From the NCBI RefSeq assembly GCF_040581415.1, contig NZ_CP114014.1:2108001-2172000 (forward strand): 64,000 nucleotides of DNA. The letters are read 5' to 3'. The notes beneath the pieces are model-generated. The model ran no database searches. It had not been told where the DNA came from and saw only the letters and a list, made by a program, of their open reading frames with translations. Position 1 is the stretch's first letter, and each line of letters begins with the position of its first letter. Shown one piece after another: positions 32,817 through 41,057 of the stretch. A program made the position numbers and the translations under genes. Source of the DNA: Paraconexibacter sp040581415. Lineage in GTDB: Bacteria > Actinomycetota > Thermoleophilia > Solirubrobacterales > Solirubrobacteraceae.

Positions 32817-33710
32817 ATGACCATGGGAACCCTGGACGGCCGCATCGCGGTCATCACCGGAGCAGGACGCGGCATCGGCCGCGAGCACGCGCTGCTCTTC
32901 GCACGTGAGGGCGCGAAGGTCGTCGTCAACGACCTCGGCGGATCGAACTCGGGGGACGGCGCGGACGCCGGTCCCGCGCAGGAGGTCGTCGACGAGATCG
33001 CCGCGGCGGGCGGCGAGGCCGTCGCCAACACGGACGACATCGCGTCGTGGGACGGGGCGAAGGGCCTGATCGACCAGGCCGTGAGCGCGTTCGGCGGACT
33101 GGACATCGTCGTCAACAACGCCGGCATCCTGCGCGACGGGTTCGTGGCCTCGGTCAGCGAGGCCGAGTGGGACTCCGTCATCCACGTCCACCTGAAGGGC
33201 CACTTCAGCGTCCTGCGCCACGCCGCGGAGTACTGGAAGAACCAGTCCAAGGCGGGGGAGACGGTCCAGGCGTCGGTCATCAACACCGCGTCGGCGTCCG
33301 GGGTCACGATGCCGAACGCCGGCCAGGCCAACTACGGCGCGGCCAAGGCCGGCATCGCGGCGATGACGCTCGTCGCCGCTGCGGAGCTCGAGCGCTACGG
33401 CGTGCGGGTCAACGCGATCGCGCCGATCGCCCGCACGCGCCTGACGCTGGCCACGCCGGGCATGGGCGCGATCTTCGCCGCCGGCGCGGAGGACGACACC
33501 GGCCACGACCTGTTCGACCCGTCGAACATCTCGCCGCTGGTGGCCTACCTGGCCGGCGCCGACTGCCCGTTGACCGGTCAGGTCTACGCGGTCCAGGGCG
33601 GATCGATCCAGGAGCTCGGTGGCTGGACCGTCGAGCGGACGATCGAGACCGAGGGCCCCTGGCAGATCGCCGACATCGCGGCGCGCCTGCCGGCCGAGGT
33701 CACCGCCTGA
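32817..33710 (+). CDS. SDR oxidoreductase, 17-beta-HSD type 4-like
   Basis: 297 residues (ATG 32817; ATG 32823 also possible). The classical SDR pattern includes GRIAVITGAGRGIGREHALL, NDLGGSNSGDGADAGPAQEV, NNAGILRDG and the catalytic NYGAAKAGIAAMT (Tyr and Lys), after SVINTASASG with the active-site serine. The insert after the second strand is that of the D-bifunctional protein (HSD17B4) dehydrogenase, which oxidises (R)-3-hydroxyacyl-CoA. That matches the product of the MaoC hydratase upstream and feeds the thiolase. Last gene of the operon; a terminator-like hairpin follows. Confidence 0.9.
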   Translation: MTMGTLDGRIAVITGAGRGIGREHALLFAREGAKVVVNDLGGSNSGDGADAGPAQEVVDEIAAAGGEAVANTDDIASWDGAKGLIDQAVSAFGGLDIVVNNAGILRDGFVASVSEAEWDSVIHVHLKGHFSVLRHAAEYWKNQSKAGETVQASVINTASASGVTMPNAGQANYGAAKAGIAAMTLVAAAELERYGVRVNAIAPIARTRLTLATPGMGAIFAAGAEDDTGHDLFDPSNISPLVAYLAGADCPLTGQVYAVQGGSIQELGGWTVERTIETEGPWQIADIAARLPAEVTA

Positions 33711-33718
33711 GCATCGCG

Positions 33719-33749
33719 CTCGGGCGCGGCGGCGACCGCGGCACCCGAG
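33719..33749. terminator. hairpin between convergent genes
   Basis: CTCGGG...CCCGAG with an inner GCGG/CCGC pairing lies in the 48-bp gap between the SDR gene and the convergent prenyltransferase gene. Suitable as a shared bidirectional terminator, though without a T-tract. Confidence 0.45.
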
Positions 33750-33758
33750 TGAGACCGC

Positions 33759-34709
33759 TCAGGCGCGGTCGATGACGACGCCGACGCAGGCGAGCACGCA
33801 GAACAGCAGGTGCAGCTGGGCGGTCTGCGGGGCGAGTGTGAGCAGGGCGCCGTCGCCGGCCGACCGCGCGCCGAGCGCCTGCCGGCCACGGGCGACCGCG
33901 ACCGGCGCCAGGACGAGGGGCAGCAGGATCGCCGGGCCGAAGAGCCCGGTCGCCCACACCAGTGCCGTCGCGGCGAACGCGGCGGCCAGCGTCACCACGT
34001 AGAGCAGGCGCGCGCGGACGAAGCCGATCCGCACGGCGAGCGTCCGCACCCCGGCGGCGCGGTCCCCGTCGATGTCCGACAGGTTGTTGCCGGCCAGCAC
34101 CGCGGTGATCAGCAGGCCCGGCGACAGCCCGACCCAGAACGCCGCGGCGTGGAAGGCGTCACCGGTCACCGCCGTGTAGGCGCCCTGGGTGAGCAGCGGA
34201 CCCATCAGCAGCACGATCGCGGGGTCGCCGAGGCCGGCGTGCTTCAGCGACTTCGGTCCCGCGGTGTACAGCAGGCCGCCGAAGATCCCGACCAGCCCGT
34301 AGGACAGCAGGGCCGGCCCCTGCAGCAGGCAGATCGCCACGCCCAGGACGAAGGCCGCGGTGAACAGGGCCGCGTACAGGCGGCGCCCCTCCTCGATGCT
34401 CAGCAGGCCCGTGTTGAACACCTGCGAGTTGTCGACCTTGTCGGGCGCGTCCACGCCGTTCGCGGCGTCCTCGACGTCGTTGCAGACGTCGGTCGCGGCG
34501 TGCACGAGCAGCAGGGCGAGGAGGGCGACCGGGAGCAGGAGCCACTCCGTGCCCCCGGCGCCAAGGGCCACCAGCGCGCCGAGGAGCCCAGGGACCACGG
34601 AGGTCGGCAGGTACTGCGGGCGGGTGGCCCTGATCCACAGGGCGAGCCGGCCGGGCTCGCCGGCGGGCAGAAGCGTGACGTCGGGTTGATGGCCTTCTGC
34701 GGGGTGCAC
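33759..34709 (-). CDS. UbiA-family prenyltransferase, MenA-like
   Basis: 316 residues from GTG 34709, with about eight membrane helices. The first aspartate-rich motif is DVCNDVEDAANGVDAPDKVD (about residue 70); the second lies near NNLSDIDGDRAAGVRTLA (about residue 190). The N-terminal LALWIRATRPQYLPTSVVPG is typical of 1,4-dihydroxy-2-naphthoate octaprenyltransferases, which attach the isoprenoid tail in menaquinone synthesis. No other men genes are adjacent, so UbiA relatives of other function remain possible. A copy of the 47-bp palindromic repeat lies upstream. Confidence 0.8.
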   Translation of the reverse strand: MHPAEGHQPDVTLLPAGEPGRLALWIRATRPQYLPTSVVPGLLGALVALGAGGTEWLLLPVALLALLLVHAATDVCNDVEDAANGVDAPDKVDNSQVFNTGLLSIEEGRRLYAALFTAAFVLGVAICLLQGPALLSYGLVGIFGGLLYTAGPKSLKHAGLGDPAIVLLMGPLLTQGAYTAVTGDAFHAAAFWVGLSPGLLITAVLAGNNLSDIDGDRAAGVRTLAVRIGFVRARLLYVVTLAAAFAATALVWATGLFGPAILLPLVLAPVAVARGRQALGARSAGDGALLTLAPQTAQLHLLFCVLACVGVVIDRA

Positions 34710-34790
34710 GTGAGCTCTCTGGTTGAGTCCCGGTCTCCTGCCCGCCGGCGCGCCGCTTCAACCGGAGCCGGAGCCCGACCGGCGCGTTGG

Positions 34791-34837
34791 CTCGATGTGC
34801 CACCACATGCCACCGGCGCACGTGCTGGCACATCGAG
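34791..34837. repeat. 47-bp palindromic repeat, copy 1
   Basis: Begins CTCGATGTGCCACCAC and ends GTGCTGGCACATCGAG, 16-base arms with a single mismatch around a 15-base centre. Two further copies at 44801 and 44873 have the same length and nearly the same sequence. It lies between the divergent prenyltransferase and HIT-like genes. Form and location resemble REP-type dispersed palindromes. Confidence 0.85.
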
Positions 34838-34900
34838 CGGGGTCGGAGGGACGCGGTCCGACGCCGGCCGGCGTGGGCGCGGCGAATATAGGCTCGGGCG

Positions 34901-35467
34901 ATGCCCGAGCACGCGCACGACCCGCGCGGCCCCGCCGGCCGCGAGCTCCGGACCCCGCCCGTCCGCGACTGGGACTCGTGGCCGTTCGTCGGGGACGTCG
35001 AGCCCAAGGAGCTGCGCGCCCCCGAGCCCGAGCCGCCGCGTAACGGCGAGGGCGACCGCCCGTGCGAGGCGTGCCAGAAGCCGGACAGCGAGTACATCTG
35101 GACGGACACGCGCTGGCGGCTGCTCGCACTCCCGCCCAGCGGCCTGCCGTTCGTCTGCATCCTGGAGCCGCGCGTGCACGCCGACGGACCCCGGGACCTG
35201 CCGGACACGATGCTGGCCGAGATGGGGGTCATGCTCGCCCGCGTCGAACGCGCGGTGCTGGCAGTCCCGGGCGTCGAGCGCATCCACATCCTGCGCTACG
35301 GCGAGGGTGCCGCGCACCTGCACTGGTGGTTCATGGCCCGACCGACCGGGGTGCGCCAGGTGGCCAGCAGCCTCGCGATGATCTGGGACGACGTGCTGCC
35401 CACCACGCCGGACGACGTCTGGCACGCGAACGTCGCAACCGTGGTCGCGGCGCTGGGCCCCGCCTGA
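34901..35467 (+). CDS. HIT-like domain protein
   Basis: 188 residues. The first 50 are proline/arginine-rich and probably unstructured; a CEACQ pair follows at about 52-55. The rest resembles the HIT/GalT fold, with VPGVERIHILRYGEGAAHLH ending in an AHLHWWF segment in place of the family's H-x-H-x-H triad: only two of the histidines (HLH) are in line. HIT proteins are nucleotide hydrolases or transferases; the altered triad makes activity uncertain. Stands alone, convergent with the TetR at 35482. Confidence 0.55.
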   Translation: MPEHAHDPRGPAGRELRTPPVRDWDSWPFVGDVEPKELRAPEPEPPRNGEGDRPCEACQKPDSEYIWTDTRWRLLALPPSGLPFVCILEPRVHADGPRDLPDTMLAEMGVMLARVERAVLAVPGVERIHILRYGEGAAHLHWWFMARPTGVRQVASSLAMIWDDVLPTTPDDVWHANVATVVAALGPA

Positions 35468-35481
35468 GCGTCGCCGGCGGA

Positions 35482-36063
35482 TCACGAGGTCGGCGCCACC
35501 GCCCGGTGGACCAGGTCGGCGAGCCGGCTGCCGTCGTCCTCCGCGAAGGGCCGGGTCCGCAGGAGCCAGCGATGGAGCACCGGGCCGTACAGCAGCTCTA
35601 CGGCGAGGTCGAGGTCGACGTCCGCGCGGATCTCGCCGCGTGCCTGCGACCGCGCCAGGCGCGAACGGGTGAGGGCCAGCAGCGGCCGCAGCAATCGGTC
35701 GGAAACCTCGCCCGCGAGCGCGGGGTCGTGCTGCATCGCGGCGGTCAGCGCGCGGTACGGCGCGTCGAACCGCGGATCGGTCATCCCGGCGATGGCCCTG
35801 GTGAGCAGCAGGCGCAGATCGGCGCGCAGGTCGCCCGTGTCCGGCAGCTCGGTGCCGCCGGAACGCTCCTGGAGGTCGAGGTACGCGTCGAGGAGGACGG
35901 CGTCCTTCGACGGCCACCAGCGGTAGATCGTCGTCTTGCCGACCCCGGCCCGGGCCGCGATCCCCTCGATCGTCAGCCGCTCGTAGCCGTCGTCCTCCAC
36001 GAGCTGCAGGACGGCGGCGAGGATCGCCGCCTGCGACTGCTGGTTCCGGGGTCGCGGGCTCAC
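35482..36063 (-). CDS. TetR-family transcriptional regulator
   Basis: 193 residues. The helix-turn-helix is RLTIEGIAARAGVGKTTIYR then WWPSKDAVLLDAY, the widespread AcrR/TetR_C-16 type. The C-terminal domain has DLAVELLYGPVLHRWLLRTR, typical of that subfamily. Divergent from the alpha/beta hydrolase at 36117 with a CGAT/ATCG palindrome next to a TATAAC box in the 53-bp gap. The hydrolase is therefore its likely target; the inducer is unknown. Confidence 0.88.
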   Translation of the reverse strand: MSPRPRNQQSQAAILAAVLQLVEDDGYERLTIEGIAARAGVGKTTIYRWWPSKDAVLLDAYLDLQERSGGTELPDTGDLRADLRLLLTRAIAGMTDPRFDAPYRALTAAMQHDPALAGEVSDRLLRPLLALTRSRLARSQARGEIRADVDLDLAVELLYGPVLHRWLLRTRPFAEDDGSRLADLVHRAVAPTS

Positions 36064-36083
36064 GCGCCGAGCCTATAACGAAA

Positions 36084-36095
36084 CGATGCGTATCG
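36084..36095. promoter_or_regulatory. putative TetR operator
   Basis: CGAT-GCGT-ATCG is a short inverted repeat (flanked by AAA and CCA) in the 53-bp gap between the divergent TetR and hydrolase genes. It follows TATAAC (36074-36079), a candidate -10 for the hydrolase. Short arms, so moderate support. Confidence 0.45.
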
Positions 36096-36116
36096 CCACC
36101 TGCTAGCGTCCTGAAG

Positions 36117-36959
36117 ATGGAGCGAACGATCGACCTGCCGGGCGGCGACCGGCTCTGGACCGAAGCCCACGGCGACCCGGCGACGCCCGCCGTCCTGCTG
36201 ATCATGGGCGCCAACGCGAGCGGCGTGGCGTGGCCCGACGCGCTCGTCGCCCGCCTCGCCGAGGCCCACCGCGTCATCCGCTACGACCACCGCGACACCG
36301 GGCGCTCGACCTGGCGGTACGACGAAGACCCCTACCCGCTCACCGCGCTCGCCGGGGACGCGATCGCCGTCCTCGACGCCCACGCTGTCGACCGCGCCCA
36401 CGTCGTCGGGATGTCCCTCGGCGGGCTGCTGACACAGCTGCTGCTCCTGGACGCGCCCGGGCGCGTGGCGTCCGCGACGCTGCTCGGCACCGGGCCGCTG
36501 GCGGGCGTGCCCGGACAGCCCGAGGCCCCAGGCCCACGCGAGGACCTGCTGGCGGTCTGGCAGACAATGGGCGACCCGCGGACGCCGGAGGCAGACGCCG
36601 CGTGGCAGCTCGAGCACTGGCGGCTGCTGAACGGCCCGTCGATCGCGTTCGACCCGCAGGAGTTCACCGCGCTGGACATGCGCGTCGCGGCGCACGCCGG
36701 CGGTCGACCGTCCACGTACGCCCACGCGCGTGCGGACCAGTCAGGCTTCGATCGCGGCGCCGAGCTGGCCGGCGTGGGCGCCCCGGTCCTGGTCGTCGAC
36801 GCGCCCGAGGACCCGGCGTTCCCGCCGCCGAACCCCGCGTTGCTCGCCGCCGCGATCCCGGGGGCACGGCTGGTCACCATCCCGGGCATGGGTCACGCCC
36901 TGCCGGCGGCCGTCGTCCCGCCGCTCGCCGACGCGATCCTCGGTCACACGGCCGGCTGA
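36117..36959 (+). CDS. alpha/beta-hydrolase
   Basis: 280 residues. The fold shows the oxyanion loop LLIMGANASGVAWPDALVAR, the nucleophile elbow AHVVGMSLGGLLTQLLLLD (GMSLGG serine near residue 102) and a late GMGHALPAAV histidine. This resembles the aclacinomycin methylesterase (RdmC)/lactonase-like branch. Cytosolic, no signal peptide. The substrate cannot be assigned. Divergent from the TetR at 35482-36063, which probably represses it. Confidence 0.85.
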   Translation: MERTIDLPGGDRLWTEAHGDPATPAVLLIMGANASGVAWPDALVARLAEAHRVIRYDHRDTGRSTWRYDEDPYPLTALAGDAIAVLDAHAVDRAHVVGMSLGGLLTQLLLLDAPGRVASATLLGTGPLAGVPGQPEAPGPREDLLAVWQTMGDPRTPEADAAWQLEHWRLLNGPSIAFDPQEFTALDMRVAAHAGGRPSTYAHARADQSGFDRGAELAGVGAPVLVVDAPEDPAFPPPNPALLAAAIPGARLVTIPGMGHALPAAVVPPLADAILGHTAG

Positions 36960-37310
36960 CAGGCCGCGGCCGAGCGCCGCGGCGTGACCGGACGGGGCGC
37001 CATGCGCCTGTCCGCGGACGCTGAGCGCGCCAACGTGTCCACCTGGCCTGGACGCCGTTGAAGCGCCCGTCGTCCGGCGCGCCGGCGGCCCGGAACCTCG
37101 GTTCCACCACCATGCGTGCAGCTCGTCCGAAAAGCGGTCCATAAGCGCCGGCGGTCGCACCTGACGCGCGTCAGAACGCGAGGTTTTGCAGCCGATTTGC
37201 GTTTAGGGAGCCGTTGCGGAGAGACTCGCCGGGCGGGAGGTGTCGGGTCGCTCAGTCGGAGTCGACTAGGACGCTGCATCCGCGCAAGCCGGGCTCGGCC
37301 CGCCGCCACG
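36960..37310. other. intergenic region upstream of the liv operon
   Basis: 351 bp with no convincing gene. The frame of the ABC ATPase stays open back to 37116 but that extension is basic, low in complexity and lacks family similarity. It probably holds the liv operon promoter; a slightly AT-richer patch, GGTTTTGCAGCCGATTTGCG near 37183-37202, is the only candidate seen. Confidence 0.5.
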
Positions 37311-39035
37311 ATGACCTCCCTCGCCAAAGACAAGCCGCAGCCACCGACCGGCGCGACGGGGCGGCCGCTGCTCCGCATCCGGGACCTCCGGGTGACGTAC
37401 GGCGACTCGGTCAACGCGCTGCACGGCGTCGACCTCGACGTCCCGGACGGCGCGATCGTCGCGGTGCTCGGCAACAACGGCGCGGGCAAGAGCACGCTGC
37501 TGCGCGCGATCTCCGGGACGCTGGCGCTCGAGGGCGGCCGCATCAGCGGCGGCAGCGTCGAGTACGACGGCAACGACATCACCGGAAACGACCCGGCCCG
37601 GATCGTCCGCGGCGGGCTCGTCCAGGTCCCCGAGGGACGTCGCATCTTCGCCGAGCTCACCGTCGACGAGAACCTGCGCGCCGGCGGGCTCGCCACCCGC
37701 GACAAGGTCGCGAAGGCAGAAGCGCGGGAACGCGTCTTCGAGCTGTTCCCCCGCCTGCAGGAGCGCACGGGGCAGAAGGGCGGCCTGCTCTCCGGCGGCG
37801 AGCAGCAGATGCTCGCCATCGGCCGGGCGCTCATGAGCCGGCCACGGCTGCTGCTCCTGGACGAGCCGTCGCTGGGCCTGGCCCCGAAGGTCGTCGAGCA
37901 GATCGCGACGATCATCGGGGAGATCAACCGGCAGGGGACGGTCGTCGTCCTGGTCGAGCAGAACGCCGCGATGGCGCTCCGGATCGCGGACGAGGCCGTC
38001 GTGCTCGAGACCGGGCGCGTCGCGCTGAGCGGGCGCGCAGCGGACCTCGCCGGGAGCGACGAGGTCCGCCACCGCTACCTCGGCATCGCCACCACGGACG
38101 ACCCCGAGGGCACCGCTCCCGCCGCGCCGGCCGCGGGCGGTAGCGGCCTCACCAAGGCGCCGGCCGCAGACGCGGAGGCCGCAGGGCCCACGTCCCTCCC
38201 CGCCGGCACCCGCCGCGCCGCCGCCCAGCGCCTCAGCGTCCAGGACGTCACGGTCCGCTTCGGCGGCATCACCGCGCTGCAGGACGTGTCCTTCACCGTC
38301 GAGCCGGGGACCACCCACGCCGTCATCGGCCCCAACGGCGCCGGCAAGTCCACCTGCCTCAACGTCCTGACCGGCGTCTACCGGGCGACGTCGGGCACCG
38401 TCCGCTACGGCGACACCGAGCTCGGGGGACTGCGGCCCCACCGGATCGCACAGCTCGGCGTCGCTCGCACGTTCCAGAACCTCGCGCTGTCGGCCGAGGC
38501 GACCGTGGAGCGAAACCTGCTCGTCGGACGCCACCGGCTGACCAAGGCCGGGATGATCGCGACCGGGCTGAGCCTGCCGTCCGCCCGCCGCGAGCTGGCG
38601 GAGCAGCGTGCCCGCGTCCGCGAGGTCGCCGCCCTCGTCGGCCTCGAGAACGACCTCGATCGCCTCGTCCACGTGCTGCCGTACGGCACCCGCAAGCGCG
38701 TCGAGCTCGCCCGCGCGCTGTGCGCCGAGCCGGACGTGCTGCTGCTCGACGAGCCGGTCGCCGGCATGAACGCCGGCGAGTCCGCAGCGATGTCGCAGGC
38801 GATCGCGGACCTGCGCGGCGCGCTCGGCCTGACCATCGTCCTGGTCGAGCACGACATGCCGTTCGTCATGGGGCTCGCCGAGTCCGTCACCGTCCTGGAC
38901 TTCGGGCGCTGCATCGCGGACGGCACCCCGGCGGACATCCAGCGCGACCCCGCAGTCCTGCAGGCCTACCTCGGCACGGTCGCCGCGGAGGAAGAGCTCT
39001 CACACGACGACGACGCAGGGGACCCCCAGCCGTGA
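37311..39035 (+). CDS. fused branched-chain amino acid ABC ATPase (LivF-LivG)
   Basis: 574 residues holding two complete ABC ATPase domains in one chain. Domain 1 (about 15-260, LivF-like) has Walker A GNNGAGKST, signature LSGGEQQM and Walker B LLLLDEPSLGL. Domain 2 (about 305-560, LivG-like) has Walker A GPNGAGKST, a PYGTRKRVEL signature and LLLDEPVAGMN. A linker rich in alanine, glycine and proline joins them. In most bacteria these are separate proteins. ATG 37311 is chosen because the upstream open frame lacks conserved sequence. Overlaps livH by GTGA. Confidence 0.92.
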   Translation: MTSLAKDKPQPPTGATGRPLLRIRDLRVTYGDSVNALHGVDLDVPDGAIVAVLGNNGAGKSTLLRAISGTLALEGGRISGGSVEYDGNDITGNDPARIVRGGLVQVPEGRRIFAELTVDENLRAGGLATRDKVAKAEARERVFELFPRLQERTGQKGGLLSGGEQQMLAIGRALMSRPRLLLLDEPSLGLAPKVVEQIATIIGEINRQGTVVVLVEQNAAMALRIADEAVVLETGRVALSGRAADLAGSDEVRHRYLGIATTDDPEGTAPAAPAAGGSGLTKAPAADAEAAGPTSLPAGTRRAAAQRLSVQDVTVRFGGITALQDVSFTVEPGTTHAVIGPNGAGKSTCLNVLTGVYRATSGTVRYGDTELGGLRPHRIAQLGVARTFQNLALSAEATVERNLLVGRHRLTKAGMIATGLSLPSARRELAEQRARVREVAALVGLENDLDRLVHVLPYGTRKRVELARALCAEPDVLLLDEPVAGMNAGESAAMSQAIADLRGALGLTIVLVEHDMPFVMGLAESVTVLDFGRCIADGTPADIQRDPAVLQAYLGTVAAEEELSHDDDAGDPQP

Positions 39036-39922
39036 CCGAGTTCATCGAGCTGACGATCAACGGCTTCTCGCTCGGCGCGATCTACGCGCTGATCGCGATC
39101 GGCTTCGTGCTCGTCTTCAAGGCCACCGGGGTGGTCAACTTCGCCCACGGCTCCGTCCTGCTGCTGGGCGCCTACGTCACCGCGCGGACCCAGGAGGACC
39201 TCGGGTTCTGGGTCGCGCTCGTGGTGGGCGCGGCGGTGGCCGGCGCCGGGGCCGCGCTGATCGACGTCCTGCTGATGCGCCGCGTCCGTGCGGTCGACGC
39301 CGGCACGCTCGCGATCCTCACGCTCGGTATCGACATCGTGCTCGCCACCGAGCTGACCCGCCGCATCGGCCCGGACATCTTCCCGTCCGGGGCACCGTGG
39401 GGCTCGGAGGTCGTGCGGATGGGGGACTACGTGATCCCCGAGACGCGCGTCGCCGCGGCCGGGATCGCGATCGTGATCCTGACCGCGTTCTACACCGCGT
39501 TCCGCTTCACCGACTGGGGCATCGCGATGCGCGCGGCGGCCGCCGACGGCCGGACGGCAGCGCTCATGGGCGTCCGCCTGAACCGCGTCGCCGCCGGTGC
39601 CTGGGCGCTGGCCGGCGCGATCGCCGCGGTCGCCGGTGTGTTCTTCACGAGCTTCCCGGCGCCGGGGGTCGACAACGCGACGGGCCTCAGCGCCCTCGCG
39701 GCGATCCCGGCGGCGGTGATCGGCGGGCTCGACTCGCTGTTCGGGGCGCTGGTCGGCGGGATCATGGTCGGGCTCGTCGCCACGTACTGCGCCGGCTACC
39801 AGGACGAGCTGTCCTTCCTGGGCCGCGGCCTCGGCGAGATCGCCCCCTACACCGTGATGCTGATCGTGCTGCTCATCCGGCCGGCCGGGCTCTTCGGCTC
39901 GCGGGGTGTCACCCGTGTCTGA
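39032..39922 (+). CDS. livH: branched-chain amino acid ABC permease LivH
   Basis: 296 residues from GTG 39032, whose start overlaps the ATPase stop. About eight membrane helices. The family motif GVVNFAHGSVLLLGAYVT lies near residue 30, and the EAA-like loop is in MRAAAADGRTAALMGVRLNR, with the conserved coupling AGAIAAVAGVFFTSFPAPG after it. One of two inner-membrane channel subunits. The transported solute may be an amino acid or, as often in actinobacteria, an aromatic acid or amide; the operon gives no further clue. Confidence 0.92.
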   Translation: MTEFIELTINGFSLGAIYALIAIGFVLVFKATGVVNFAHGSVLLLGAYVTARTQEDLGFWVALVVGAAVAGAGAALIDVLLMRRVRAVDAGTLAILTLGIDIVLATELTRRIGPDIFPSGAPWGSEVVRMGDYVIPETRVAAAGIAIVILTAFYTAFRFTDWGIAMRAAAADGRTAALMGVRLNRVAAGAWALAGAIAAVAGVFFTSFPAPGVDNATGLSALAAIPAAVIGGLDSLFGALVGGIMVGLVATYCAGYQDELSFLGRGLGEIAPYTVMLIVLLIRPAGLFGSRGVTRV

Positions 39923-41045
39923 CACGTCCGCGTCCGCGTCCACGGCCGCTCGCGGCCGCCGGCTGCCGTCGCCGGCGATGATCGTCGCCGCACTGGCCGG
40001 GCTCGCGCTGCTGCTCAGCGTCCCCTTCTTCCTCGGCGAGTTCTGGCTGCAGACCGGCCTGTTCTCGATGGCCGGCGCGATCGCGGCGATCGGGCTGACG
40101 ATCCTCGTCGGCCGGACAGGGCAGCTGTCGCTCGGCCACGCGTTCTTCCTCGCGGTCGGCGCGTACGGCTACTGCTACTTCGCCGGCGGTGAGCAGATCC
40201 CGGGCCTGAAGGAAGGGCCGAGCGGCCTGGAGCTTCCGCCCGCGATCGCGCTCGTCGGCGCGATGCTGCTGGCCGGCGTCGCAGGCGCGCTGTTCGCCCC
40301 GATCGCCGGGCGCCTGCACGGGATCTACCTCGGCATCGCGTCGATCGGCCTCGTCTTCCTCGGCCAGCACATCATGTTCAACGCCGAGACCCTCACCGGC
40401 GGGTTCAACGGGCGCGACGCGATCGACTTCAGCATCTTCGGCTACGGGTTCGACGACGGCGACGGGACGAGCGACTTCGGCGAGCTCGAGAAGCTCTGGT
40501 ACCTCGGCCTGTTCCTGCTCGCGGTCAGCGCCTGGGTCGCGCACAACATCGTCGGCGGGCGGCCGGGCCGGGCGTTCGAGACGCTCCGCGACAGCACGGT
40601 CGCTGCGGCGACGATGGGGGTCGACGTCCGCCGCACCCGGGCGACCGCCTTCGTCCTGTCCTCGATGTACGCGGGGCTCGGCGGAGCGCTGCTCGCGATC
40701 GCCTACGGCCGCATCGTCCCCGAGACGTTCGGCTTCGTCCTGTCGATCGAGTTCCTCGTGATCGTGGTCCTCGGCGGCCTCGGATCCGTCAACGGCGCGA
40801 TCCTCGGTGCCATCGTGGTCTTCGGCCTCCCGCAGATCTTCTCGAACTACGCGGACTCGCTGCCCCTCGTCTCCGAGCCGGGCAGCGGCGGCGTCGGCCC
40901 GACGCAGCTGTCCCGCTATCTCTTCGGCGCCGCGATCATCGCGGTCCTGCTGATGGCCCAGGGCGGCCTCGCAGGCATCGGTCGCACCTTGCGGGCACGG
41001 CTCCACGCCCGGCACGCACCCCATGTCCCAGAACCAGCACCCTGA
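39906..41045 (+). CDS. livM: branched-chain amino acid ABC permease LivM
   Basis: 379 residues from GTG 39906 (GTG 39915 is also possible); the start lies inside the end of livH. Around ten membrane helices. LivM landmarks are LTILVGRTGQLSLGHAFFLA, the coupling-loop stretch FETLRDSTVAAATMGVDVRR and ISIEFLVIVVLGGLGSVNG-type FLVIVVLGGLGSVNGAILG. It pairs with LivH to form the membrane channel. A cytosolic tail of about 30 residues ends the chain. Gene order ATPases-livH-livM-livK is complete for the importer. Confidence 0.92.
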   Translation: MSPVSDTSASASTAARGRRLPSPAMIVAALAGLALLLSVPFFLGEFWLQTGLFSMAGAIAAIGLTILVGRTGQLSLGHAFFLAVGAYGYCYFAGGEQIPGLKEGPSGLELPPAIALVGAMLLAGVAGALFAPIAGRLHGIYLGIASIGLVFLGQHIMFNAETLTGGFNGRDAIDFSIFGYGFDDGDGTSDFGELEKLWYLGLFLLAVSAWVAHNIVGGRPGRAFETLRDSTVAAATMGVDVRRTRATAFVLSSMYAGLGGALLAIAYGRIVPETFGFVLSIEFLVIVVLGGLGSVNGAILGAIVVFGLPQIFSNYADSLPLVSEPGSGGVGPTQLSRYLFGAAIIAVLLMAQGGLAGIGRTLRARLHARHAPHVPEPAP

Positions 41046-41057
41046 GGAGGGAGCTTG

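Noticed and set aside
33810..35381. A 523-codon plus-strand frame opposite the prenyltransferase gene
   Set aside because: Low-complexity shadow translation; the minus strand encodes a clear UbiA-family membrane protein, and the frame crosses a palindromic repeat.
37116..37310. N-terminal extension of the fused ABC ATPase
   Set aside because: Basic, unconserved sequence in front of a good ATG at 37311 where the ABC domain begins; treated as leader DNA.
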